A stretch of 10,937 nt of DNA from Candidatus Cloacimonadota bacterium (GTDB lineage Bacteria; Cloacimonadota; Cloacimonadia; Cloacimonadales; TCS61). The notes beneath the pieces are model-generated. The model saw only the letters and a list, made by a program, of their open reading frames with translations, made no database searches and was not told the origin of the DNA. Both the position numbers and the translations under genes were made by a program. Every line of letters starts with the position of its first letter. The first letter of the stretch is position 1. The stretch is from positions 1-10,937 of the forward strand of contig JAQICU010000082.1 in the NCBI GenBank assembly GCA_027858325.1, given 5' to 3'. Of the stretch, positions 1-6,916 are shown in pieces.

Positions 1-33
1 AGATATTTAAATAAATGAGAATTATTAATAAAT

Positions 34-39
34 TATAAT
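34..39 (+). promoter_or_regulatory. Candidate -10 box for the aminotransferase gene
   Basis: The hexamer TATAAT matches the sigma-70 -10 consensus exactly and lies 47 bases before the chosen ATG at 87. No convincing TTGACA-like -35 box is seen 16-18 bases upstream. The surrounding sequence is so AT-rich that a chance match is plausible. Only 65 bases precede the first possible start, so the upstream gene context is unknown. Confidence 0.25.
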
Positions 40-74
40 GTAGCTAAATATTAAAATTTAATTCTATGAGAGAA

Positions 75-81
75 AAGGGAG
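75..81 (+). promoter_or_regulatory. Ribosome-binding site that sets the aminotransferase start
   Basis: AAGGGAG sits five bases before the ATG at 87, an ideal spacing. The earlier in-frame ATG at 66 has only AT-rich sequence without a purine-rich site upstream, and this ribosome-binding site would lie inside its coding sequence. The site therefore favours the start at 87. Confidence 0.75.
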
Positions 82-86
82 ATATA

Positions 87-1565
87 ATGAAAGATTTATT
101 ACTTAATAAACTACAAAAAATCAGAGATTATTCAGGAGAGATTAATACAATAGGTCTTTCGGATAATGTATTAGAAGATTTTATAGAGACGGATCAAAAT
201 TTACAAAAGGTAATTAAAACTGCCTATCTTGAACATAAAAGATTACAAAAAGATTTTACTGAAGAGCTTAAACTATCGGAGACACAATTGTGCCTATTAC
301 TACAAAAAGATTTTGAAAATTTTTATCCCGAAAATACCAGAAGTCCGTATGTAGCATTAAGTGCGCTTGGTCCTTGGATAGTTACAGCTCATGGAGCAGT
401 TTTGCACGATTCCGGAGGTTATGGTATGCTGGGGATGGGACATGCTTCACGTGACTTACTCAATTCAATGTCACAGCCTTGGGTGATGGTTAATGTGATG
501 ACACCACAATTCAGTCAAAAACGCTTTGCAGACCTCCTGAAGAAAGAAATTGGGCACAAACGTGGTAATTGTCCTTATACAAAATTCATCTGTATGAATA
601 GCGGTTCAGAAGCAATTAGTGTTGCAGCTCGTATTTGTGATATAAATACAAAAATCCAAATGGAAAAAGAACCTAATGAATATGAAAAAGTTAAACAGCA
701 GTCTTTAGAAGGTGGATTTCACGGTAGAACATATCGTGCTGCAATGGTTTCCGATTCTACTAAGCAGAATTATCAAAATAATCTATATTCTGTTAAGAAC
801 AACCAAAATTTATTGGTAGTTCCTCCTAATGACCTTGAAGCTTTGAAAAAGATGTTTGAACTAGCCAAGATAGATAATGTTTTCATTGAATCTTTTTATA
901 TTGAACCAGTTATGGGTGAAGGAGTCTCTGGTCTGGCAATCAATCGTGAATTCTATGATCTGGCACGTGAATTAACCACTAAACATGGAACTATTTTGAT
1001 CGTAGATTCTATTCAAGCTGCACTGAGAACACATGGTGTATTAAGTATTATCGATTATCCTGGTTTTGAAGATTGTAAAGCTCCAGATTGTGAGACCTAT
1101 TCCAAAGCTTTGAATGCTGGACAATATCCTTTATCAGTTCTAGCCTTAACAGAAGAATTTGCTGATATTTATATTCCCGGAGTTTATGGAAATACAATGA
1201 CAACAAACCCACGAGCATTGGAAATAGGAAGTCTTGTTCTGAATAGTATCACAAATGAGATCAGAGAAAACATTATTGAAAAAGGAAAAGAATTCAAATT
1301 AAAATTGCAAGAACTTGCTAAAGAATTCCCTCAGGCAATCTCCAGTGTGGTTGGAACTGGACTCATTATAAATGCTGAGTTGAACCAAAAATACTACAAA
1401 GTAGTAGCTAAAAAGGGATTTGAATATTATCTGCGGAAACACGGCATAAATATGATACATGGTGGAGTAAATGGACTCAGGTTCACTCCCCATTTTGCCA
1501 TAACTAGCAAAGAAATTGATTTGATAATATCGGTTATTCGTCAGGGTATTCTTGATCTGTCTTAA
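87..1565 (+). CDS. Class-III pyridoxal-phosphate-dependent aminotransferase
   Basis: This is a 492-residue fold-type I, class-III aminotransferase, a cytosolic family that transfers amino groups from omega-amino or diamino substrates to a 2-oxo acid. Visible hallmarks are the cofactor-phosphate loop NSGSEA (about residues 171-176), FHGRT (211-215), IEPVMGEG (272-279), the cofactor-binding Asp 307 in DSIQ, the probable Schiff-base Lys 340 in YSKALNAG, the GNTMTTNP segment (368-375), and LRFTPHF with the probable substrate-carboxylate Arg 465. About 90 residues precede the part that aligns by eye with the family, and the protein is longer than the usual 400-450. The canonical DEVQ reads DSIQ here. 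It stands alone on the + strand, convergent with tadA, so context gives no substrate. A lysine 6-aminotransferase or another omega-aminotransferase is possible. The family is certain; the substrate is not assigned. Confidence 0.88.
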   Translation: MKDLLLNKLQKIRDYSGEINTIGLSDNVLEDFIETDQNLQKVIKTAYLEHKRLQKDFTEELKLSETQLCLLLQKDFENFYPENTRSPYVALSALGPWIVTAHGAVLHDSGGYGMLGMGHASRDLLNSMSQPWVMVNVMTPQFSQKRFADLLKKEIGHKRGNCPYTKFICMNSGSEAISVAARICDINTKIQMEKEPNEYEKVKQQSLEGGFHGRTYRAAMVSDSTKQNYQNNLYSVKNNQNLLVVPPNDLEALKKMFELAKIDNVFIESFYIEPVMGEGVSGLAINREFYDLARELTTKHGTILIVDSIQAALRTHGVLSIIDYPGFEDCKAPDCETYSKALNAGQYPLSVLALTEEFADIYIPGVYGNTMTTNPRALEIGSLVLNSITNEIRENIIEKGKEFKLKLQELAKEFPQAISSVVGTGLIINAELNQKYYKVVAKKGFEYYLRKHGINMIHGGVNGLRFTPHFAITSKEIDLIISVIRQGILDLS

Positions 1566-1583
1566 GGAATTATTTTCTGGTTA

Positions 1584-1630
1584 ATAAGTTGAACTTATCA
1601 ATCTAATTGTATCCGTAAGTTCAACTTGCG
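1584..1630. repeat. Twin palindromes forming a larger inverted repeat at a convergent junction
   Basis: Two odd-centred dyads share the core AAGTT-S-AACTT. The first (1584-1598, centre 1591) is perfect over seven bases per arm. The second (1614-1630, centre 1622) has one G/T mismatch in eight. Their centres are 31 bases apart. Together they form a perfect 12-base inverted repeat (1586-1597 against 1616-1627) with an 18-base loop, which could fold in RNA from either strand. The site lies between the stop codons of two convergent genes. A bidirectional terminator is possible, but no clear U-tract follows on either strand. A dispersed genomic repeat or a paired protein-binding site are alternatives. 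Confidence 0.6.
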
Positions 1631-1681
1631 AACAAGAAAAGAACAAATAATCGCTAAATCGTACTTAGTGTCAGTCTAAGG

Positions 1682-2146
1682 TTACTCTATTTTCCTTTTG
1701 TTCTCAAAAAAATCTTTCATTAAATTGGAGCATTCTACTTCACAAACACCGGATATTAATTCTGGATTATGATTTAAGTTTTTATCTAATAAAGCATTAT
1801 AAATAGAACCCGCAGCTCCTGCCTTTTCATCATAGCAGCCAAAGACAACTTCTCCAATTCGCGACCAAATAATAATACCGGCACACATCAGACATGGCTC
1901 AACAGTTACATAAAGAGAATAATTATTTAAAAACTTCTCACCATTCGCAATAACTTCTTCAATAACAAGTTTCTCAGCATGAGCTAGTCCATTATTTGTA
2001 GCGTTTGTACGGTTGTGTGCGGAAGCGATAAGTTTGTTATTTTTAACTAAAATAGCACCGATCGGCACCTCATTTTCCAGAAGTGCCGATCTTGCATCAT
2101 CTATTGCGAACTTCATCCAGTATTCGTCTGGATATTTATTGTTCAT
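1682..2146 (-). CDS. tadA: tRNA-specific adenosine deaminase TadA
   Basis: TadA converts the wobble adenosine A34 of tRNA-Arg(ACG) to inosine, a zinc-dependent deamination in the cytosol. The 154-residue protein is of usual length. It carries the cytidine/deoxycytidylate deaminase-type zinc site: HAE at 56-58, with His 56 a zinc ligand and Glu 58 the proton shuttle, and PCLMC at 84-88 with Cys 85 and Cys 88 as ligands. The HNR triplet at 44-46 and the GAAGS segment at 110-114 match TadA rather than free-base deaminases, as does the C-terminal pattern ending in FF...KRK. Its ATG follows the hflC TAA with no base between, and only weak GA-rich sequence precedes it, so translation is probably coupled to hflC. 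It is the last gene of the long minus-strand unit. Confidence 0.95.
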   Translation of the reverse strand: MNNKYPDEYWMKFAIDDARSALLENEVPIGAILVKNNKLIASAHNRTNATNNGLAHAEKLVIEEVIANGEKFLNNYSLYVTVEPCLMCAGIIIWSRIGEVVFGCYDEKAGAAGSIYNALLDKNLNHNPELISGVCEVECSNLMKDFFENKRKIE

Positions 2147-3079
2147 TTATTGCATTTTCTTCAGGAACTTATAGTAATCACTATCAGTTGTCATGATAAT
2201 AGTATTCTTGTTATCGATTGTTTTTTCATAAGTTTCCAGAGTTTTAATGAATTCATAGAAATCAGGATCTCTTTTGTAAGCATTTGCATAAATATTGATA
2301 GCTTTAGCATCTGCTTTACCCTTGATCTCTTGAGCTGTTTGATATGCTTCAGATTGAATTTGATCCAGCTCTCTCTGCATTTTACCTGATATCTCGGAAG
2401 AGTCCCCTTCTCCTTCTGATAGATATTTTGCAGCGATCTTATTCCTTTCAGAGATCATTCTCTCAAATACTTTCCCTTGAACTTCCTGATTGTAGTTAAG
2501 TCTCTTTATACGAACATCAATCAACTTGATGCCATACTCAGCAATTTGTATTTCTGAGCTTGCAAAGATTGAATCAGAAATTGCCTGACGACCATTTATG
2601 ATCTTGTCTTTGATAACATCTTCCAACTTACTGTCAGAATACTCGGAAGTAAATGTCATTTCCCTATTGGAACTTCTCACTATTTCCAACAATTTATTGG
2701 AACTGATAACATCACGTGTTATACCGCTGATAATGTCATCCAATCTACTATGTGCGCTGCTTTCGTAACGAGTAGTTTCATAAAACTCCAAGGGGTCAAT
2801 GATCTGCCAGCGTGAGAAAGTATCGATCCAGATATATCTTTTATCTGAGGTTGGAATCTGTTTCGCTTCTCCATCCCATTCCAGTATTCTCTCATCAAAA
2901 TAATGTACTTTCTGAATTATAGGAATCTTAAAGTGCAATCCAGCAGTTTTATTGGCATCACCTACCGGTTTACCAAATTGAGTGATGATAACTTGTTGTC
3001 TCTCGTCTATGATATAAAAGGCATTAAATAATAAAATTAGTGCCAATAGGATTAGAACGAAATTTATTTTAGTCTTCAT
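2147..3079 (-). CDS. hflC: HflC, SPFH/band-7 membrane protein and FtsH modulator
   Basis: HflC pairs with HflK in a large membrane assembly that surrounds and restrains the FtsH protease. The 310-residue protein starts with a short basic stretch and one hydrophobic segment (about residues 5-24). The SPFH/band-7 domain follows and opens with ERQQVIITQFGKPV (26-39). A charged, helical, Ala/Glu/Lys-rich region comes next, then the conserved HflC pattern RDPDFYEFIKTLETYE and a C-terminal DSDYYKFLKK. E. coli HflC is slightly longer at 334 residues. The longest frame begins with a TTG at 3100 inside hflK, but the ATG at 3079 has a strong GGAGG eight bases away and is preferred. hflK ends one base upstream, and the hflC stop touches the tadA start. 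ftsH itself is not in the window. Confidence 0.95.
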   Translation of the reverse strand: MKTKINFVLILLALILLFNAFYIIDERQQVIITQFGKPVGDANKTAGLHFKIPIIQKVHYFDERILEWDGEAKQIPTSDKRYIWIDTFSRWQIIDPLEFYETTRYESSAHSRLDDIISGITRDVISSNKLLEIVRSSNREMTFTSEYSDSKLEDVIKDKIINGRQAISDSIFASSEIQIAEYGIKLIDVRIKRLNYNQEVQGKVFERMISERNKIAAKYLSEGEGDSSEISGKMQRELDQIQSEAYQTAQEIKGKADAKAINIYANAYKRDPDFYEFIKTLETYEKTIDNKNTIIMTTDSDYYKFLKKMQ

Positions 3080-3080
3080 T

Positions 3081-4049
3081 TTATTTACCTCCCTGTCCAA
3101 GATTCAAGAGAGGCAACACATTATTCTGTTTATCATCAACAATGTATTTATTCTCAACTTTTGGAAGAACTTTTTCCATCATTTCCAAATAAAGTCTTTT
3201 CTTGGTTACAGATTTCGAATAACGGTATGTATTGTACCTTTGGATAAAACGATTTGCATCACCATTGGCTCTGTTAACTCTGTTAATAGCGTATCCTTCT
3301 GCTTCTTCAATGGTTCTCTTTGCCTTTCCTTGTGCTTCAGGAATCACCTGGTTATATTTTTCCCAAGCTTCATTTATGATCCTTTCTTTTCCCTGTTTTG
3401 CTGAATTAACATTATTAAAGGCAGGTTTAACTGCTTCAGGAGGATTAACGTTCTGCAGCTTTATTGTTACTATCTCCAAACCTGCTTTATAAACATCAAG
3501 CTGCTCTTGAAGCATGATAACTGAAATATCTGCGATTTCCTTTCTATTAAGAACAATAACCTCATCCACACTGCGATCTCCTACAACTTCTCGAATTACA
3601 GACTCGGAAACATCACGCATTGTCTCTTCCACATTTCTTACATTAAATAAATAATTAACAGGATCTTTTATCCTATATTGAACTATCCATTCTACATCTG
3701 CAATATTCAAATCACCTGTAAGCATAACTGCTTCATGTTTATAACTTTGAGCTGAATATTTTGTGCGTACTCCAGCTTGCAAAGTTCTAAATCCGAATTC
3801 TTCCTTAAATACATGTTTAACTCTAACTTTTGTAAGATTATCTACACCAAATGGGATTTTGAAATGCAGCCCCGGTTGTGTAGTTGAAAGGTATTTTCCA
3901 AATCTCTGGATAACACCTAATTCTTCCGGATTTATAGTATATAAACCCGTCGCAAAGAAAATTACCACTGCCAGAATAATTACTCCTGTAATTATTTTTT
4001 TCTTTGGTAATTTCAATTGCTTAATGTTGATCTCTTCGATTTTCGGCAT
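3081..4049 (-). CDS. hflK: HflK, SPFH/band-7 membrane protein and partner of HflC
   Basis: HflK is the partner of HflC in the FtsH-associated complex. A short basic N-terminus (KLPKKK, 13-18) precedes one transmembrane helix (about 19-38). The SPFH domain follows, starting near INPEELGVIQRFGKY (39-53), with PGLHFKIP at 59-66. A helical arm rich in Glu, Ala and Arg contains the HflK-type segments NVNPPEAVKPAFNNVNSAKQ and EAWEKYNQVIPEAQGKA. At 322 residues it is shorter than E. coli HflK (419), mostly because it lacks the long glycine-rich N-terminal extension. The GGAG at 4055-4058 lies five bases from the ATG and partly inside the preceding epimerase stop region. The order hflK-hflC is the one usual in bacteria. 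Confidence 0.95.
   Translation of the reverse strand: MPKIEEINIKQLKLPKKKIITGVIILAVVIFFATGLYTINPEELGVIQRFGKYLSTTQPGLHFKIPFGVDNLTKVRVKHVFKEEFGFRTLQAGVRTKYSAQSYKHEAVMLTGDLNIADVEWIVQYRIKDPVNYLFNVRNVEETMRDVSESVIREVVGDRSVDEVIVLNRKEIADISVIMLQEQLDVYKAGLEIVTIKLQNVNPPEAVKPAFNNVNSAKQGKERIINEAWEKYNQVIPEAQGKAKRTIEEAEGYAINRVNRANGDANRFIQRYNTYRYSKSVTKKRLYLEMMEKVLPKVENKYIVDDKQNNVLPLLNLGQGGK
3088..3092 (-). promoter_or_regulatory. Ribosome-binding site that sets the hflC start
   Basis: On the minus strand GGAGG, within the longer AGGGAGGT, lies eight bases before the ATG at 3079 and overlaps the last codons of hflK. It decides between this ATG and a TTG seven codons upstream, which would overlap hflK by 20 bases and would include this site in its coding sequence. 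Confidence 0.85.
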
Positions 4050-4058
4050 ACGATCTCC

Positions 4059-4991
4059 TTATTTTTTATTCATGAAAAAATCAATTGTTTCTCTCACACC
4101 ATCTGACAAAGAGTATTTTGGCTCCCAACCAAACTCGTTCTTTGCCTTCTCTATATTCAAACAACTTCTCCTAATATCCCCGGGTCTTGCTCCCTCTCGC
4201 ACAGGTTCAATTTTCGTATTCATCTGTAAAGCAATTTCTCGATAAATCTGTCCGGTTGTTGTTTCTAAACCGGTACCGATATTAAAAGCCACAAGTTCTC
4301 CTCTATCTAACGCCAGTACATTGGCATTAACGATATCTCTTACAAAAACGTAATCGCGGATCATCCCGTCTGGTTCTTCATCAAAAGCATAGAGATATGT
4401 TTTTTTATTATCTCTGAAATTTGTAATAAAGATGGAAACTACTCCGGCTTCTCCATGAGGAATTTGACGTGGTCCGAATACATTTGCATATCTCAGCACC
4501 GTATATTTCAAGCCGTATTGATGATGGAAAAAATACAAATATTTTTCCGATACGTATTTATGAATTGCATAAGGTGAGAGAGGTTTGGGATCATAATTCT
4601 CTGTTGTAGGATATTCCTCTGCTTCACCATAAACAGCACCACCGGAAGAAATGAAGATTACTTTCTTTACTTTAAATTTCACACAATTCTGTAGAATATT
4701 CAAAAAACCTATTACATTAACTTCTGCATCAAGTTCCGGTTCTTTTACCGAAATAGGAACACTGATCTGAGCTGCATGGTGATTCACGATCTCAGGTTTT
4801 TCATCTTTAAATATTTGTTCTAATTCTTTTGAGCGAATATCTATCTTATAGAATTTTGCTTTGGGATTCACATTATACTTAAAACCGGTTGATAAATTAT
4901 CAACTACGACAACTTCATTACCAAGCTCTATGTATTTATCTACAACATGTGAAGCTATGAAACCTGCTCCACCAGTTACTAATATTTTCAT
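4059..4991 (-). CDS. NAD-dependent UDP-glucose 4-epimerase-type sugar epimerase/dehydratase
   Basis: This is an extended short-chain dehydrogenase/reductase of the GalE type, 310 residues long. Such enzymes act on nucleotide sugars bound with NAD in the cytosol. It has the N-terminal Rossmann loop TGGAGFIAS (6-14), the ribose-binding Asp 31 followed by NLSTG, a catalytic Ser in FISSGG (113-118), the YAIHK pair Tyr 141/Lys 145, LRYANVFGPRQ (166-176), RDYVFVRD (212-219) and NIGTG (237-241). The last Gly of the usual GxxGxxG is Ala 13 here. The stretch before RDYVFV (about 202-211) is a few residues longer than in typical family members. GalE, a UDP-GlcNAc or UDP-GlcNAcA 4-epimerase, or a related activity are all possible. 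The nearby WbpA-type dehydrogenase favours an acetylamino-sugar or uronate substrate. An AGGA at 4998-5001 serves the start and overlaps the NusG-like stop. Confidence 0.9.
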   Translation of the reverse strand: MKILVTGGAGFIASHVVDKYIELGNEVVVVDNLSTGFKYNVNPKAKFYKIDIRSKELEQIFKDEKPEIVNHHAAQISVPISVKEPELDAEVNVIGFLNILQNCVKFKVKKVIFISSGGAVYGEAEEYPTTENYDPKPLSPYAIHKYVSEKYLYFFHHQYGLKYTVLRYANVFGPRQIPHGEAGVVSIFITNFRDNKKTYLYAFDEEPDGMIRDYVFVRDIVNANVLALDRGELVAFNIGTGLETTTGQIYREIALQMNTKIEPVREGARPGDIRRSCLNIEKAKNEFGWEPKYSLSDGVRETIDFFMNKK

Positions 4992-4999
4992 TCCCCTTC

Positions 5000-5548
5000 C
5001 TATCGTATTACTTTTATTTGATCTGCTCTTGCTGAGACTGAAACTGCCTGCCGAAGCAGAGTTACTTGCAAAATTACTTCTTTCACATTTTTCTGATCTT
5101 TCACATAGCCAATAAGTCCTGTAAATGGTCCTTTTTGAATTTCGACTTTTGTACCCTGTCCCAAGAATTCTGCTCGTACAAATTCAACACCTAATTCTCG
5201 TCCTGAATAGATCTGTTTTAAATCGTCAATCAACTCTCTTTGATTCTGCACCGGAAGCCAATAAGCAACAAAACCCGTAATTGTAAGCTGTCTTTTTCCT
5301 TTCTGATTACACTTAACAAAAACATAACCGGGAAACATTGGTTTTGTAAACTTTATTTTCCTGTTTTTGTATACGCGTATACTGTCTAACAAAGGAAGAT
5401 AATAATTAATTTCATATTGCTGTGAATATTCAGCAAGTTTTTTTTCGCATCTTGGTTTAGTATGAACAACAAACCATTTAAAATCGCCTTCTCCGGGATT
5501 CAGATCACCGAAAAGTTCTTCAATTTCAACCGGTTTATTAGTAGCCAT
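5000..5548 (-). CDS. NusG-family specialised transcription elongation/antitermination factor (RfaH/UpxY-like)
   Basis: The 182-residue protein has a short acidic N-terminal tail, then a NusG N-terminal (NGN) domain (about 24-115). That domain opens with WFVVHTKPRCEKK and carries the family signature PMFPGYVFVK (70-79). A C-terminal KOW motif follows, around GTKVEIQKGPFTGLIGYV (132-149). NGN domains bind RNA polymerase across the cleft and reduce pausing. It lies between two nucleotide-sugar genes and away from secE or rplK, so it is more likely a specialised paralogue for surface polysaccharide genes than housekeeping NusG. The start is constrained: an in-frame TAA lies two codons upstream of the ATG, and no clear Shine-Dalgarno site is close. 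The nearest AAGGGA is more than 20 bases away, so expression may be low or coupled to the upstream gene. Confidence 0.88.
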   Translation of the reverse strand: MATNKPVEIEELFGDLNPGEGDFKWFVVHTKPRCEKKLAEYSQQYEINYYLPLLDSIRVYKNRKIKFTKPMFPGYVFVKCNQKGKRQLTITGFVAYWLPVQNQRELIDDLKQIYSGRELGVEFVRAEFLGQGTKVEIQKGPFTGLIGYVKDQKNVKEVILQVTLLRQAVSVSARADQIKVIR

Positions 5549-5584
5549 AAATTAATGGGACACCGAAATATTCCCTTCCAAAAA

Positions 5585-6886
5585 TTACATTCTAACTAAA
5601 TTATCAGCTTTCTTGCCATTGCAGGCAAATCTTGTATCAAGAACAAGTTTAGAACGCTTGACAATATCATTATAATCATAAGCTGTATGATCCGTTACAA
5701 TGATCACAGCATCGTAATCTCCAATATTATTTAAACTTACTGATTTGTAATGTTTATCATTTAATTCATTATGGAAAGTTGGAACGTGTGGATCATTATA
5801 ATCAAACTGAGAGCCGTTCTGTTCCAATAATACTATAAGATCCTGAATTGGTGATTCACGCATATCCTCAATATCTTTTTTATAAGCTGCACCTAAAAGA
5901 AGGATCTTTGCTTTGGATAAAGCCAGCCCTTTTTCATTTAGAAGTTTCATCAATTTTGTTATAACAAATTGCGGCATTTCATTATTTATCTCTCCAGCAA
6001 GTTCGATAAGTCTTGTATGATAGCCATACTCTCTAGCTTTCCAAGTTAAATAGAATGGATCCAACGGAATACAGTGTCCGCCAATACCAGGTCCGGGATA
6101 GAATGCCATGAAACCGTAAGGTTTGGTTTTTGCTGCTTCAATCACTTCCCAAACATCAATATTCATCTTCTCACAAAGAATTGTCATCTCGTTTGCTAAA
6201 GCGATATTAATATTTCTGAAAGTATTTTCATAGATCTTTTCCATTTCTGCGATAGCCGGTGTTGAAACAAGATGAATTGGAGCATCTAAAATTGAATTGT
6301 AGAAAACTTCTGAAATTTTATTACAATTTGCAGTCATACCACCAACAACTTTAGGTGTATTATTTGTTTTGTAATCTTTGTTGCCAGGATCTACTCGTTC
6401 AGGTGAGAATGCCACAAAGATATCCTCTCCAACTTTAAAACCCTTTTTTTCAAAAGCAGGTGCTACGATCTCTTCAGTTGTACCAGGATAAGTTGTACTT
6501 TCCAATATTACAAGAGTCCCTTTTGAAACATTTTCTGCAAGGGAATTTACTGATGCATGCACATAAGAGGAATCAGGTTGCTGATATTTATCAAGCGGTG
6601 TAGGAACAGCCACCATGATCACATCTGCTTCTTTCATCTCAGAATAATCGAATGTTGCAGTCAGCATACCTTTTTTAACAAGTTCCTTAAGTTCAGCATC
6701 ATCTACATCACCAATGTAATTATTACCGGCATTAACATGGTTTACAGCATACTCACTAACATCTACACCTATAACTTTATAACCCTTTCTTGCAACCGTA
6801 ACTGCCATTGGCAGACCAACATAGCCAAGCCCTACAATACCAACAACTGCCGTTTTGTCTTCGATCTTCTTAATGATCTTTTTCAT
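5585..6886 (-). CDS. wbpA: UDP-N-acetyl-D-glucosamine 6-dehydrogenase (WbpA-type nucleotide-sugar dehydrogenase)
   Basis: Members oxidise C6 of a UDP-sugar twice, with NAD, to give the uronic acid used in O-antigen or capsule. The 433-residue protein has the Rossmann motif GIVGLGYVGLP (16-26) with Asp 42 at the end of strand two, VAVPTPLD (92-99), ESTTYPGTT (129-137), SPERVDPGN (161-169), EMEKIYENTFRNINIALANE (214-233) with Lys 217 and Asn 221, the catalytic Cys 272 in GGHCIPLDPFYLTWK, and AYKKDIEDMRESP (334-346). The PFYLTWKAREYG stretch and the length resemble the WbpA UDP-GlcNAc group more than UDP-glucose dehydrogenase. WecC-type UDP-ManNAc oxidation is an alternative. AGGAGA at 6897-6902 precedes the ATG by ten bases. 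The 30-base gap to ahcY and 36-base gap to the NusG paralogue suggest co-transcription. Confidence 0.92.
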   Translation of the reverse strand: MKKIIKKIEDKTAVVGIVGLGYVGLPMAVTVARKGYKVIGVDVSEYAVNHVNAGNNYIGDVDDAELKELVKKGMLTATFDYSEMKEADVIMVAVPTPLDKYQQPDSSYVHASVNSLAENVSKGTLVILESTTYPGTTEEIVAPAFEKKGFKVGEDIFVAFSPERVDPGNKDYKTNNTPKVVGGMTANCNKISEVFYNSILDAPIHLVSTPAIAEMEKIYENTFRNINIALANEMTILCEKMNIDVWEVIEAAKTKPYGFMAFYPGPGIGGHCIPLDPFYLTWKAREYGYHTRLIELAGEINNEMPQFVITKLMKLLNEKGLALSKAKILLLGAAYKKDIEDMRESPIQDLIVLLEQNGSQFDYNDPHVPTFHNELNDKHYKSVSLNNIGDYDAVIIVTDHTAYDYNDIVKRSKLVLDTRFACNGKKADNLVRM

Positions 6887-6916
6887 TTAACAAATTTCTC
6901 CTGAATTTGAATTAAT

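Noticed and set aside
66..86. ATG at 66 as the aminotransferase start.
   Set aside because: It lacks a ribosome-binding site; AAGGGAG at 75-81 serves the ATG at 87.
1299..1493. Small minus-strand open frame inside the aminotransferase gene.
   Set aside because: It is fully covered by a well-supported gene on the other strand, and its translation resembles no known family.
1664..1680. Five-pair hairpin CTTAG/CTAAG just after tadA as a tadA terminator.
   Set aside because: The stem is short and AT-rich, and no U-tract follows on the minus strand.
3080..3100. TTG start for hflC inside hflK.
   Set aside because: The strong GGAGG at 3088-3092 points to the ATG at 3079, and the added residues are not typical of HflC.
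3763..4245. 160-codon plus-strand frame across the hflK/epimerase junction.
   Set aside because: It overlaps two certain genes antisense, shows no ribosome-binding site, and its composition looks like a shadow of the real frames.
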